Shown: positions 34,442 to 44,726 of the stretch, piece by piece
How the letters are laid out: each line of letters begins with the position of its first letter
Position numbering within the stretch: position 1 is the first letter of the stretch
NCBI RefSeq assembly: GCF_010894455.1
Contig: NZ_JAAIXY010000004.1
Location: 434,001 to 498,000 of the forward strand
Direction of reading: 5' to 3'
Origin: Myxococcus eversor
Lineage (GTDB): Bacteria > Myxococcota > Myxococcia > Myxococcales > Myxococcaceae
DNA length: 64,000 nucleotides
The notes under the pieces: generated by a model
The model's input: only the letters and a program-made list of their open reading frames with translations
Database searches by the model: none
What the model was told of the DNA's origin: nothing
Translations under genes and position numbers: made by a program

Positions 34442-35365
34442 ATGGCGGCTGGACAAGAACTCGCGGCGGACGTGGATGGGCAGTGGCTCTTCCGACATGG
34501 AGACCTGGTCCTCGGACCGGTGAGTGGCTCCCAGATTGTCGAGAAGCTCAAGACGGGTGAACTCACGCCCGATTCCCCCCTGGCCCTGGCCGGCGAGCGG
34601 GACTTCCACCCCATGAAGGAGGTGGAGCCCTTCAAGGTGCATGTCGCGCTCTCCGAGGCGCGGGTGCGCGTGGACGCGGCCGTCCAGGTGGAGCGGGAGA
34701 AGAACCACAAGCGCGTCATGGTGCTCGGCGGTGTCGCGGGCGCGCTGGCCCTGGTGCTCGGAACCGCGGGCCTGTTCCTGGCGCGCAACGCCGCGGTGCA
34801 CGGCTGGTTCGGCGAGGACGAGTTCGAGGGCATCGAGATGGAGGCCCCCGTCATCCGCGTGGCGCAGGCGCGTCAGGACGACGAGGAGCTGTTCGAGTAC
34901 CCCACGCAGGGCACCGCCCGACCGAACAAGCCCGCCGACACGGGCACGACGAAGCCGGCCACGGGCACGAGCAAGCCCACGGCCGTGGCCTCCGCCTCCC
35001 GCACGGAGGACCGCAAGCCGCCGCGTCCCTCGGGGAGCGTGAACACGGACGCCGAGGGCATGGAGGTCGCCCAGCAGTTCGACCAGGGCGCCATCAACCG
35101 CATCGTCGCGGGCAACAAGTCGACGCTCTTCAAGTGCTTCAAGGAAGAGGCTGAGCGCAGCCCCGGGCTGACGACGAAAATCCCCCTGGAGTTCGTCATC
35201 GGCAACGACGGCAAGGTCAACAAGCTCTGGGTGGACAACCCCCAGTTCAAGAAAGGTCCACTCTACGACTGCCTCTTCGTGGAGCTGCAGAAGTGGCCTT
35301 TCCGGGCGTACGACGGAGAGCGGGCGACGGTGGGTCTCTCGTTCAATATCGGCAGGAAGGGCTAG
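34442..35365 (+). CDS. GYF-domain protein with TM segment and AgmX/PglI (TonB-like) C-terminus
   Basis: A 307-residue single-pass membrane protein. Residues about 13-65 are a GYF_2 domain (GQWLFRHGDLVLGPVSGSQI, with FHPMKEV). A transmembrane helix lies at about 92-115 (VMVLGGVAGALALVLGTAGL), followed by a Pro/Thr/Lys-rich periplasmic linker. The C-terminal 100 residues match the AgmX/PglI C-terminal domain, a TonB-like fold (NKSTLFKCFKEEAERSPGL, PLEFVIGNDGKVNKLWV, FVELQKWPFRAYDG). The M. xanthus gliding protein GltJ (AgmX) has zinc ribbon, GYF, TM and TonB parts. This one lacks the zinc ribbon and is shorter, so it is a GltJ-like paralogue that may couple inner- and outer-membrane events. Confidence 0.85.
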   Translation: MAAGQELAADVDGQWLFRHGDLVLGPVSGSQIVEKLKTGELTPDSPLALAGERDFHPMKEVEPFKVHVALSEARVRVDAAVQVEREKNHKRVMVLGGVAGALALVLGTAGLFLARNAAVHGWFGEDEFEGIEMEAPVIRVAQARQDDEELFEYPTQGTARPNKPADTGTTKPATGTSKPTAVASASRTEDRKPPRPSGSVNTDAEGMEVAQQFDQGAINRIVAGNKSTLFKCFKEEAERSPGLTTKIPLEFVIGNDGKVNKLWVDNPQFKKGPLYDCLFVELQKWPFRAYDGERATVGLSFNIGRKG

Positions 35366-35410
35366 GGCCACTTTCTTGCCCACCTCCCGGGCATGCCCCA
35401 TACCGGGGCC

Positions 35411-36049
35411 ATGTCCGCCGCATCCGTAGCCGAGACCGAAATCGCGAAGAAAGCGCTGAGCGTTCCGCCGGGGACCTTCCGTCACACCGTGCTGATGGCC
35501 GCCAAGCGCTTCAAGTCCACCTGGGCCGAGCTGGGGAAGTTGCTCGTGACGGTCCGGGACGAGGCGAAGTTCGAGGAGTGGGGCCACCCCACCTTCGAGG
35601 CCTACTGCCTCAAGGAACTGCACATCAAGAAGCAGACGGCCCTCAAGCTGACCCGCTCCTTCAGCTTCCTGGCCAAGCATGAGCCCGAGGAGGAGTTGCG
35701 GGCTCAGGAGTTCCCTGAAAAGGCCCCTGCCTTCGAAGTGATTGAAGTGCTGGCCGACGCCGAGGAACGGGGCCAGTTGTCACCCACTGAATACAAATCC
35801 CTACGTGACAGCATCTGGAGCCCGGAGAAGTCGCCCACGGAGCTGAAGAAGGAGTTCACCGAGCGCTTCCCCCGTCCTCCGCCCGAGCCGCCGCCGGAGA
35901 GCCTCCAGGTGAGGAAGCTGGCGTCGATGGCTCGGAAGCTCGCAAGCGAGCTGGCGGGGTGTCGCAAGATTCCGAACGCTGTCGCCCAGCGGGCGGCCGC
36001 CCTGGCGGATGACGTGGAAGAGCTCGCCTCGGGCGTGACGGACGCCTGA
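35411..36049 (+). CDS. Hypothetical helical protein
   Basis: A 212-residue protein without a recognised family name. The central part, WGHPTFEAYCLKELHIKKQ followed by TALKLTRSFSFL, resembles the helix-turn-helix-like segment of DUF3102-type proteins. A Pro-rich linker (PRPPPEPPPE) precedes a C-terminal amphipathic helical region (about 165-210). No signal peptide or membrane segment, so probably cytoplasmic, perhaps nucleic-acid-associated. ATG 35411 is the likelier start; ATG 35393 is possible. It sits between the GltJ-like gene and clpX, all on the same strand. Confidence 0.65.
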   Translation: MSAASVAETEIAKKALSVPPGTFRHTVLMAAKRFKSTWAELGKLLVTVRDEAKFEEWGHPTFEAYCLKELHIKKQTALKLTRSFSFLAKHEPEEELRAQEFPEKAPAFEVIEVLADAEERGQLSPTEYKSLRDSIWSPEKSPTELKKEFTERFPRPPPEPPPESLQVRKLASMARKLASELAGCRKIPNAVAQRAAALADDVEELASGVTDA

Positions 36050-36108
36050 GCCACTGTTACTGAACGCTCACCCGTTGCGGACGCTGTACGCTCCGTAACG
36101 GGCCCGCA

Positions 36109-36146
36109 CCGTTGGGCTTCCTGCCCAAGGTGGAGGGCCCTATAGT
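36109..36146 (+). promoter_or_regulatory. Candidate clpX promoter region with hairpin
   Basis: TATAGT at 36141-36146 is a 5-of-6 match to a -10 element, 126 bases upstream of the clpX GTG; the -35 position (TTCCTG at 36118-36123) is weak. Just upstream TTGGGC (36112-36117) pairs with GCCCAA (36123-36128), possibly a terminator of the preceding gene. No experiment supports either. Confidence 0.35.
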
Positions 36147-36271
36147 GGTTGTGGGCCCCATGTAGGTGGGCCCGGCGGCTGTTCGAGACGTGGGCAGGCC
36201 GTTTGGGTAGGGGAGCGGTGGACGGCGAAGTGGCTCCGGGGGATCCGGGGTCGGCGAACTCGGAGGCGGCA

Positions 36272-37549
<1,278 letters not shown>

Positions 37550-37579
37550 CCGTCCTCTCGCTGCTTCCTTCCGTGATTC

Positions 37580-37614
37580 AAGGCCCCTCCTTCCCGTGTG
37601 GAACGAGGGGCCTT
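37580..37614. terminator. Bidirectional terminator between clpX and the multidomain kinase gene
   Basis: AAGGCCCCTC (37580-37589) and GAGGGGCCTT (37605-37614) form a perfect 10-bp stem. The 15-base loop contains TTCC/GGAA pairing around CGTGT. A/T ends on both sides suit termination in either direction between the convergent genes. Confidence 0.8.
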
Positions 37615-37629
37615 CACATGTCCAGCGTG

Positions 37630-40600
37630 TCAGTCGGCGAGGCTGGCGGCGGCTGAGCGCGTGGCGGGGAGGGAGATGATGAACTCGGTGGACTCACCGA
37701 GGACGCTCTCCACCCGAATCTCGCCCTGGTGCTCCTGGACGATGTCGTGGCAGAGCGACAGGCCCAGGCCCGTGCCGGAGCCGGCGGGCTTGGTGGTGAA
37801 GAACGGGTCGAAGAGCTTCTCGCGAATCTCCAGGGGAATGCCCGGCCCGTTGTCGCGCACGCGCAGCTCCACGCGGTCTCCCTGGCGACGGGTGGAGACC
37901 CGCACGCGAGGGACGAAACCCGCGTCGGCCGTCTGCTGCTTCTGCACCGTGGCGTAGAAGGCGTTGTCGACGATGTTGATGAGCAGGCGGCTGATGTCGC
38001 CGGCCACCACCTCCACGTTGCCGACGGAGGCGTCCAGCTCCGTGTCCGTCTCCACCGTGGCCGCGCCCTGCCGGGCCCTGAGTCCCTGCACGGCCAGGTT
38101 GACGCTGTCGCGAATCAACATGTTCAGGTCCGCGCGGCTGCGAGAACCCTCCGAGCGCCGCGAGTGCCGCAGCATCGTCTTGATGATGTTCGACGCGCGC
38201 CGCCCGTGGGACTGGATGCGCTTGGAGTTCTGCTTCAGGTCCTCCAGCGTCTCCAGCACGTCCTCGGCCGTGGCGGCATCGAACTTGTCCGTCATGCGCC
38301 GCAGCGTGGTGTCCAGCTCGTCCGCCAGCTTCGCGGACAGCTCCGAGAAGTTGTTCACGAAGTTGAGCGGGTTCTGCAACTCGTGGGCGATGCCCGCGGT
38401 GAGTGAGCCCAGGGATGCCAGCTTCTCCTGCGCCACCAGTTGCCGCTGCATCTCCTGGATGCGGCTGAGCGTGCCCGCCAGCTCCACGTTCTTGCTCTGC
38501 AGCTCCGCGGTGCGCTCCTCCACGCGCCGCTCCAGCGTGTGGCTGTACTCCTCCAGGCTCGCGTACAGGCCTGCGTTCTCCAGGGAGATGGCGGCCTGGA
38601 AGGACAAGAGGCGCAGGACTTCCAGTCGCTCGGGCGTGAAGGCGCCTCGCGCCGCGTCGTTCTCCAGGTACAGCACGCCGGTGAGCGAGCCCTGCTTCAG
38701 CAGCGGGCTGCACAGCACGGACTTCGGCCTCGCCTCGCGGACGTAGGGGTCCTCGGAGAAGGGCTCCTCCGCCGTGGCGTCATCCAGGAGCACCGTCTCT
38801 CCCGTGCGGACGACGTAGTGGATGATGGAGGCCGGCAGCGCAGTGGAGGACTCGACCGACACGGCCTGTCCTTGCAGCACCCGGGCTCCATCCACGGAGC
38901 CCTCCGCTTCGATGAAGAGGCCCTCGGGCTTCTTGAGGATGAGGAAGCCGCGCCGCGCGCCCGCGTTCTCGATGAGCAGCGTCATCAACTTGCGCAAGAG
39001 CTTGTCGAGGACGATTTCGCCGGACAGCGCGCGCGCCGTCTTGAGCACGGACTCCAGATCCAACGCGGCCAGCGGCGTGCCTCCGGACTCCTCGGTCCGC
39101 AAGGGCTCCGGAGCGGAGGACGTCAGGAGGCGCGGATGCTCCCGCTCCATTCGCGAGACGAGCGCCCGCGCGCCCCAGCGCAGATACGCGCTCCGGGCCT
39201 CTTCCAGGTACGTGCGGGCCACCCGCTCGCGGCTCGTGGACAGGTGGAAGTGCGCGGCCCGTTCACAAGCCACGCCCTCGTCGAGCGACAGGCCGTGCTC
39301 GCGCGCCAGCCGGATGGCCCGGTCATAGCCATCCGCCGCTTCTTCGTCGCGCCCATCCACCCGCGCGCGCTCCGCGTCCAACAGCTCCGCGCGCGCGCCG
39401 TAGTTCATCGGGGCGATGCGGGCCCAACCGCGCATCTGCTTGCGCAGGGCCTCGATGGAGCGCGACGAGCGGATGCGCTCCACCGGCCCTCGCGAGGGAT
39501 GCAGTTGGAGGAGCGCGAGGCCCTGGAAGAACTTGTACCAGGGCAGGTACATCTGCCCGGCGATCAACTCCACGCGCGCGTCCACCGCGGCCGCGCTCTC
39601 CAGCGCACCGCGCGCATCACCCCACAGCCAGCGCCGCATGGTGCGCATGACGTCGCAGGTGGCGATGCCGTTGGCGTACCCGAGCTGGTGATATGGCGCG
39701 ACGATGTCCTGCTCGCGCGCTTCCACGTCCCCCGTGAAGGCGCCCGTGAGCACGTCGAGCGTGTGCCGCGTGTACTGGAGGAAGGGCACGTTCTGGTGCC
39801 GGTGCGAGGCGAGCGCATCCATGAAGCGGTCGACGCGCGGACCGTGCTCCACCAGTCCGTCCCGAGCGATGAGCGACACGGCGCAGCCCGCGCTCGCGTT
39901 GTACGCGAAGTACTCGATGTCTCCCGTCTCCTGCCCCTTGCTTGCGCCCGCGAAGAAGTCGTCGATGCACGGCGACAACGGCTCCTTCCAGTGACGGATG
40001 AAGAGGTTGAAGACGAAGTGGACCATCGACCGCAGGCTCTCCGCGCCGAAGCGTTCCAACGTCTTCAGCGCCAGCCGTCCGTAGCGGTAGCCCTCCTCGG
40101 GACTGCCCAGATGGACGCTGAGCATCAGGCCATAACCCACGTAGCCGAAGGCCGCGGTGCCCGTGGCCCCGTGACGGATGGAGATCTGCAGGTTGCGCAG
40201 CACGACGAGTGGGAACAGCAGCGGCCGGGCCATGAACGCGGCCGTGGCCAGCTTCATCATCACCCTGAGCGTGGCGAGCAGCAGCGGGTCCGTCAGCTCC
40301 GGCAGCGACTCCAAATCCTCGGGCTTGCGCAGGCCCAGGTACATCTTCGTCTTCGCCACGGCGGCCAGCACATGCGCCTGCTTGGGGTTCGCGGGGAGGT
40401 GCTGCCCCAGCGTCCCCAGGACTTTCAGCCCCAGGTCCACCGCGCGCTCGTGCTCGCCCCGGTGCGAGTGACACTGGAGCCGCACCAGATGGACGCGGAC
40501 CTGTTCGAGCCGGTCCGCCGCGTGGGCCAGCGCCGTGCTGGCCAGTCGCTCCATCTGCTCGAAGTCCGCCGCGAGGTAGGCCGCCTCGGCCGCCTCGACG

Positions 40601-42957
40601 TGCAGGTCGAACGCGAGCGAGCGGTCCCAACTCCAGCCCTCGTCTCCAAGGAGCTGTCGTCCCGTCGTCAGGAGCCGCAGCGCGGCGGCCCACGCACCGC
40701 GTGACTTGGCGCCGCGGCCCGCGCGCAAGTCCAGCTCCGCCACGCGGTGACGCTCCTCCGCGTCCTTCAGGACGGGCAGGGCGAGGTGGAAGTGGGTGAC
40801 GATGTCCGCGAGCTGCTCGTCCAGCAGCTCCGGAGGCGTGTGCCTCAGCAGCAGGCGGCCGATGCGCGCGTGGACCTCCGGGTGCTCGCTGACGGGCGTC
40901 AGCTCCAGCGCGGCCTGCTGGACGCGGTCATGCGCGAACTGGAAGCTGTCGGCGCTCTCGGTGTCCGCGAGCCGCTCGCCCACCGGTGCCACCAGTCCCG
41001 CCTGGAGGACTTCGTCCAGGGCCTCCTCCGCCTGCTCGGGCGAGCGCTCCAGCACCACCGCGAGGTTGCGCAGCGTGAAGGTGTGGCCGAGGGCCGCGGC
41101 GATGGGCAGCAGGGCCTGGGCGCCAGGGCTCAGCTCGCGAATCCTCGCGGTGAGCAGCGCCACCACGCCGTCGCTGAAGTCCTGGCCGCGCAACGCTCCG
41201 CCATCCCACCGGAACCCGCCGCCCTCCGCGTCGAAGCGCACCAGGCCGCGCTCATAGAAGGCTCGCAGGAGCTGCACGGCGAAGAACGGATTGCCCTCCG
41301 TCAACGAGAGCACCACCGCGTCGAGCTGCGTGTCCGGCTGGCCCGCCGCCGCGGGGAAGACGTCGGCCACGAGCTGGGTGATCTGCTCGGGGGACAGCGG
41401 CTCCAGGTCGATTCGCTGCACGGGCGTGCCCGCGTCGCGCAGGGCCTGCGTGAGGCCCTCCACGGGGTGCTCGGGCCCCAGCTCCTCCGAGCGGCACGCG
41501 CCGACGACGAGCAGGTGACTGAGTCCGCGGTCCGACAAGAGCAGGCGCAGCAACTGGAGGCTGGCGCTGTCGGCCCACTGGAGGTCGTCCAGCACGATGA
41601 CGAGCGGATGCTCCTCCGTCGCGAGCACGCCCACCAGCTTGCGCAACACGAGCTGGAAGCGGAGCTCGGATTCAGCGGGGCCCAGCTCGGCGACGGGAGG
41701 TTGTTCGCCCAGCACCAGCGCCATGCGCGGCACCGCATCCACCACCAGCCGCCCCATGCCGCCCAGGGCCTCCAGCAGGCACGCGCGCCAGTCTTCCAGC
41801 CGCTCCTCTCCAAGCAGGCTCCGCGCCACCTCGCGGAATGCCTCGAAGATGCCGCTATAGGGCGTGTCGCGGAGGAGCTGGTCGTACTTGCCCCGCACGA
41901 ACAGGCCGTGCTTCGCCGACACGGGACGCTTGAGCGTGCCGGTGAGCGCGGACTTGCCCATGCCGGCCGCGCCGGTGAGCAACACGAAGCCGGAGCGACC
42001 GGACGCGGCGCGCTCGAAGGCGGCCTTCAGCTCGGCTTGCTGCGGCTCGCGGCCGTAGAGCTTCTCGGGCGCGGTGAAGCGCTCGGGCACGTCCTTCGTG
42101 CCCAGCTCGAAGTCGGGCACCGAGCCGGTGGACTCCTCCATCGCGTCGAGGCAGCGCTGAAGGTCGGCCACCAGGCCGTACGCGCTCTGGTAGCGGTCCT
42201 CGGGAGACTTCGCGAGCAGCTTGAGGACGAGGGCGGAGAGGGGACGCGGCAGCTCCGGGACGAGCTCATGCGGCGCGGGCGGCGGCAGCGCGACGTGCGC
42301 GTGGATGAGCCCCAGCGCATCGGTGTCCGCGAAGGGCCGACGGCCGGTGAACAGCTCGAACAACATGACGCCCAGCGAGTAGAAGTCACTGCGCGAGTCG
42401 ACGCTTCGGTGGGTGCGGCCGGTGCCCTCGGGCGACAGGTATTCGAGCGTGCCCTCCAGGCGCTCCGGGGCGACGGGCGCGACTTCGGCGCGAGCGCGGC
42501 GCGTGGCCAGGGTGAGCCCGGTCAACTTCACGGAGGTGCCGTCCGCGCTCAGCAGCACGGAGGCGGGCTGCAAATCCCTGTGCAGGATGCCGGCGGCGTG
42601 GAGCTGTCCCACCGCGCGGGCGATGGCGACGGCGAGCCGGCAGCCGGTGCGGGCTTCCACGCGGCCCGAGGCGAGTCGCTGGGCGAGGGTCGTCTCTCCG
42701 AAGCCCTCGAGCACCATCACCGACATGCCGGGGCGCGACTCCTCCAGGGACAAGGGGTGGAGGACGCCGTCGAGGCGCAGGGCGTGGGTGAGCTCGAATT
42801 CGTGGCGGAGACGGTTCGTGAAGGACGGGGGGCGAGAGGGCTCCGCGACCTTCAAGGTGACACGGGCCCCGTCCTCGGCGCGGGTGGCGCGCAGGAGCTG
42901 GAAGGAGCCGGAGGCGGAGAGCGCTCTGTCGCTACGGTAGCCAGGAACCTCAATCAT
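37630..42957 (-). CDS. Pseudokinase - AAA/STAND ATPase - TPR-like - GAF - histidine kinase protein
   Basis: A 1775-residue signalling protein of the class annotated as trifunctional Ser/Thr kinase/ATPase/histidine kinase. Residues about 1-270 have the protein-kinase fold, with ATP-site Lys in VTLKVAE. However, HRDLKPxN reads HRDLQPAS (about 122) and DFG reads GLT in KLTGLTLA (about 144). Both Mg-binding residues are lost, so it is probably a pseudokinase. An AAA_16-like ATPase follows with Walker A GAAGMGKS (about 328) and Walker B LVIVLDDLQWAD, then a long helical TPR-like region (about 650-1250). Then come a GAF domain (about 1325-1455), a HisKA with GIAHELQNPLNF (about 1520) and an intact HATPase (DNGPGIP, GTGLGLSLC). 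Output is likely through His phosphorylation to an unlinked regulator. No signal peptide or TM. Confidence 0.93.
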   Translation of the reverse strand: MIEVPGYRSDRALSASGSFQLLRATRAEDGARVTLKVAEPSRPPSFTNRLRHEFELTHALRLDGVLHPLSLEESRPGMSVMVLEGFGETTLAQRLASGRVEARTGCRLAVAIARAVGQLHAAGILHRDLQPASVLLSADGTSVKLTGLTLATRRARAEVAPVAPERLEGTLEYLSPEGTGRTHRSVDSRSDFYSLGVMLFELFTGRRPFADTDALGLIHAHVALPPPAPHELVPELPRPLSALVLKLLAKSPEDRYQSAYGLVADLQRCLDAMEESTGSVPDFELGTKDVPERFTAPEKLYGREPQQAELKAAFERAASGRSGFVLLTGAAGMGKSALTGTLKRPVSAKHGLFVRGKYDQLLRDTPYSGIFEAFREVARSLLGEERLEDWRACLLEALGGMGRLVVDAVPRMALVLGEQPPVAELGPAESELRFQLVLRKLVGVLATEEHPLVIVLDDLQWADSASLQLLRLLLSDRGLSHLLVVGACRSEELGPEHPVEGLTQALRDAGTPVQRIDLEPLSPEQITQLVADVFPAAAGQPDTQLDAVVLSLTEGNPFFAVQLLRAFYERGLVRFDAEGGGFRWDGGALRGQDFSDGVVALLTARIRELSPGAQALLPIAAALGHTFTLRNLAVVLERSPEQAEEALDEVLQAGLVAPVGERLADTESADSFQFAHDRVQQAALELTPVSEHPEVHARIGRLLLRHTPPELLDEQLADIVTHFHLALPVLKDAEERHRVAELDLRAGRGAKSRGAWAAALRLLTTGRQLLGDEGWSWDRSLAFDLHVEAAEAAYLAADFEQMERLASTALAHAADRLEQVRVHLVRLQCHSHRGEHERAVDLGLKVLGTLGQHLPANPKQAHVLAAVAKTKMYLGLRKPEDLESLPELTDPLLLATLRVMMKLATAAFMARPLLFPLVVLRNLQISIRHGATGTAAFGYVGYGLMLSVHLGSPEEGYRYGRLALKTLERFGAESLRSMVHFVFNLFIRHWKEPLSPCIDDFFAGASKGQETGDIEYFAYNASAGCAVSLIARDGLVEHGPRVDRFMDALASHRHQNVPFLQYTRHTLDVLTGAFTGDVEAREQDIVAPYHQLGYANGIATCDVMRTMRRWLWGDARGALESAAAVDARVELIAGQMYLPWYKFFQGLALLQLHPSRGPVERIRSSRSIEALRKQMRGWARIAPMNYGARAELLDAERARVDGRDEEAADGYDRAIRLAREHGLSLDEGVACERAAHFHLSTSRERVARTYLEEARSAYLRWGARALVSRMEREHPRLLTSSAPEPLRTEESGGTPLAALDLESVLKTARALSGEIVLDKLLRKLMTLLIENAGARRGFLILKKPEGLFIEAEGSVDGARVLQGQAVSVESSTALPASIIHYVVRTGETVLLDDATAEEPFSEDPYVREARPKSVLCSPLLKQGSLTGVLYLENDAARGAFTPERLEVLRLLSFQAAISLENAGLYASLEEYSHTLERRVEERTAELQSKNVELAGTLSRIQEMQRQLVAQEKLASLGSLTAGIAHELQNPLNFVNNFSELSAKLADELDTTLRRMTDKFDAATAEDVLETLEDLKQNSKRIQSHGRRASNIIKTMLRHSRRSEGSRSRADLNMLIRDSVNLAVQGLRARQGAATVETDTELDASVGNVEVVAGDISRLLINIVDNAFYATVQKQQTADAGFVPRVRVSTRRQGDRVELRVRDNGPGIPLEIREKLFDPFFTTKPAGSGTGLGLSLCHDIVQEHQGEIRVESVLGESTEFIISLPATRSAAASLAD

Positions 42958-43128
42958 TGCTCAACCCGTGCGCGCATGGGCGCGGCACCCCCCCTTGGAG
43001 GCCTTGGACGCGGGAGGCTAGCTGCGCCCCCCCACGCTCGCAACAGCGCCCGGTCGCTTCGCTGGCGGGGTTGCCTGCTCGCTGGAGTGGAGCGCGCGGC
43101 CCGGGTGTGCCATGGAACCTCCACGGTG

Positions 43129-44643
43129 ATGCGACCTTCGGCCAGGGTGGAACCCGACGCGCGGCGAGACGGCAGGCGCGTCCTCGTCATTGGCAGTGGT
43201 TTTGGCGGGTTGGCGGCGGCGGTCCGACTGGCCGCTAGAGGCTGGCGCGTCACCGTCCTGGAGCGCAGGGATGGCCCGGGAGGTCGGGCCCACGCGTTCC
43301 ATCAGGACGGATTCACCTTCGATGCCGGGCCCACGGTCATCACCTGTCCGCACCTGCTCGAGGAGCTGTGGGCCCTGGCTGGACGGAAGCTGGCCGACCA
43401 TGTGGAGTTGAAGCCGGTGACGCCGCTGTACCGGATGCGCTTTCCGGATGGCTTCACGTTCGACTACCACACGGACAAGGAAGCGATGTTGCAGGCGGTG
43501 CGGCGCCTCTCGCCTGGAGACGAAGCGGGCTACCTGTCGCTCAGTGCCCGTGTCGAGCGCATGTATGAAGCGGGCATCGGTCCGCTGATGAGCGCTCCGG
43601 TGCCGCACGTGCTGAGCCTGGCGCCCTTCACTCCGGCGCTGGTGCGCGACGAGGCCTTCCGGAGCATGTACGGCCTGGTGTCGCGTCACGTGAAGGACGA
43701 GCGGCTCCGACAGGCGTTGAGCTTCCATCCGCTGCTCATCGGCGGCAGTCCCTTCGCGGCCGCGAGCGCGGTGTACACGTCCATCCAGTTCGTGGAGCGG
43801 CGCTGGGGCGCGTTCTTTCCGGTGGGGGGAACGGGAGCGCTGGTGCGGGGACTGGTGTCCTTGCTGGAGTCGTTGGGGGGCGAGGTTCGCTACGACAGCG
43901 AGGTGGCGGAAATCACGGTGGAGGGACGCAAGGCGACGGGCGTGAGGCTCGGGGATGGGTCCTGGCTTCCGGCCGAGGCCGTGGTGTCCAACGCGGACGC
44001 GGCCTGGACGTACCGGTATCTGCTGCCCCGGCACGTGCGCAGTCACTGGACGGACACGCGCATCCAGCAGGCGCGGTACTCGATGAGCGTGTTCCTCTGG
44101 TACTTCGGAACGCGGCGTCGGTATCCGGACGTGGCGCACCACACGCTGCTGTTCGGTCGCGACTTCAAGGGCATGTTCTCCGGACTGGACGGGCCGGGGC
44201 TGCCTTCCGAGGATCCGCTGCTGTATCTGCATCGGCCCACCGCGACGGATGCGGGGCTGGCACCGCCGGACCACGATGCGTTCTATGTGCTGGCGCCAGT
44301 GCCGCATCTGGGAGACGGGGCCAGTTGGAAGGCTCGGGCGGAGACGTTCCGTCGCAAGTTGGAGGCCCGGCTGTCGCGCACGGTGTTGCCCGGATTGGAG
44401 CAGGAGTTGGTGACGTCGCGGGTCTTCACGCCGGAGGACTTCCGCGATGACTTGCGCTCGTTCCTGGGCGCGGCGTTCAGCTTCGCGCCCACGCTGATGC
44501 AGACCACGTTCCTTCGGGCGCAGGCCAAGAGCGAGGACGTGGATCGGCTCTACCTCGTGGGTGCGGGGACGCATCCGGGGGCGGGGCTGCCCGCGGTGCT
44601 GTGCTCCGCGAAGATTGTCGACACGGTGATGGCGGGGGCGTGA
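43129..44643 (+). CDS. crtI: Phytoene desaturase (CrtI family)
   Basis: A 504-residue FAD-dependent desaturase that introduces double bonds into phytoene in carotenoid synthesis. The dinucleotide motif is VIGSGFGGLAAAVRLAARG with ERRDGPGGRA following. AGPTVITCPHLLEELW, FFPVGGTGALVRGL and the C-terminal LYLVGAGTHPGAGLPAVL are family signatures. ATG 43129 is chosen; the open frame continues far upstream through the divergent kinase gene but has no homology there. In M. xanthus the two phytoene dehydrogenases are CarA2 and the unlinked CarC; this stand-alone gene could be the CarC counterpart. A carotenoid-oxygenase-like gene lies 0.9 kb downstream on the other strand. Confidence 0.92.
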   Translation: MRPSARVEPDARRDGRRVLVIGSGFGGLAAAVRLAARGWRVTVLERRDGPGGRAHAFHQDGFTFDAGPTVITCPHLLEELWALAGRKLADHVELKPVTPLYRMRFPDGFTFDYHTDKEAMLQAVRRLSPGDEAGYLSLSARVERMYEAGIGPLMSAPVPHVLSLAPFTPALVRDEAFRSMYGLVSRHVKDERLRQALSFHPLLIGGSPFAAASAVYTSIQFVERRWGAFFPVGGTGALVRGLVSLLESLGGEVRYDSEVAEITVEGRKATGVRLGDGSWLPAEAVVSNADAAWTYRYLLPRHVRSHWTDTRIQQARYSMSVFLWYFGTRRRYPDVAHHTLLFGRDFKGMFSGLDGPGLPSEDPLLYLHRPTATDAGLAPPDHDAFYVLAPVPHLGDGASWKARAETFRRKLEARLSRTVLPGLEQELVTSRVFTPEDFRDDLRSFLGAAFSFAPTLMQTTFLRAQAKSEDVDRLYLVGAGTHPGAGLPAVLCSAKIVDTVMAGA

Positions 44644-44726
44644 GCCCGCATCGCCGCGCTGCGCTCGCCTGGGGATTGAGGGCGGGGCGCGCGTGCCCGA
44701 GAATCGGGCCACGGAGGAGCACGTGC

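Noticed and set aside
38440..40704. A 754-codon plus-strand frame antisense to the large kinase gene
   Set aside because: Arg/Gln/His-rich shadow without motifs.
40747..43128. Upstream extension of the phytoene desaturase reading frame by about 800 codons
   Set aside because: It runs antisense through the kinase gene with no homology. Desaturase similarity begins within 25 residues of ATG 43129, and this start gives the family's normal length.
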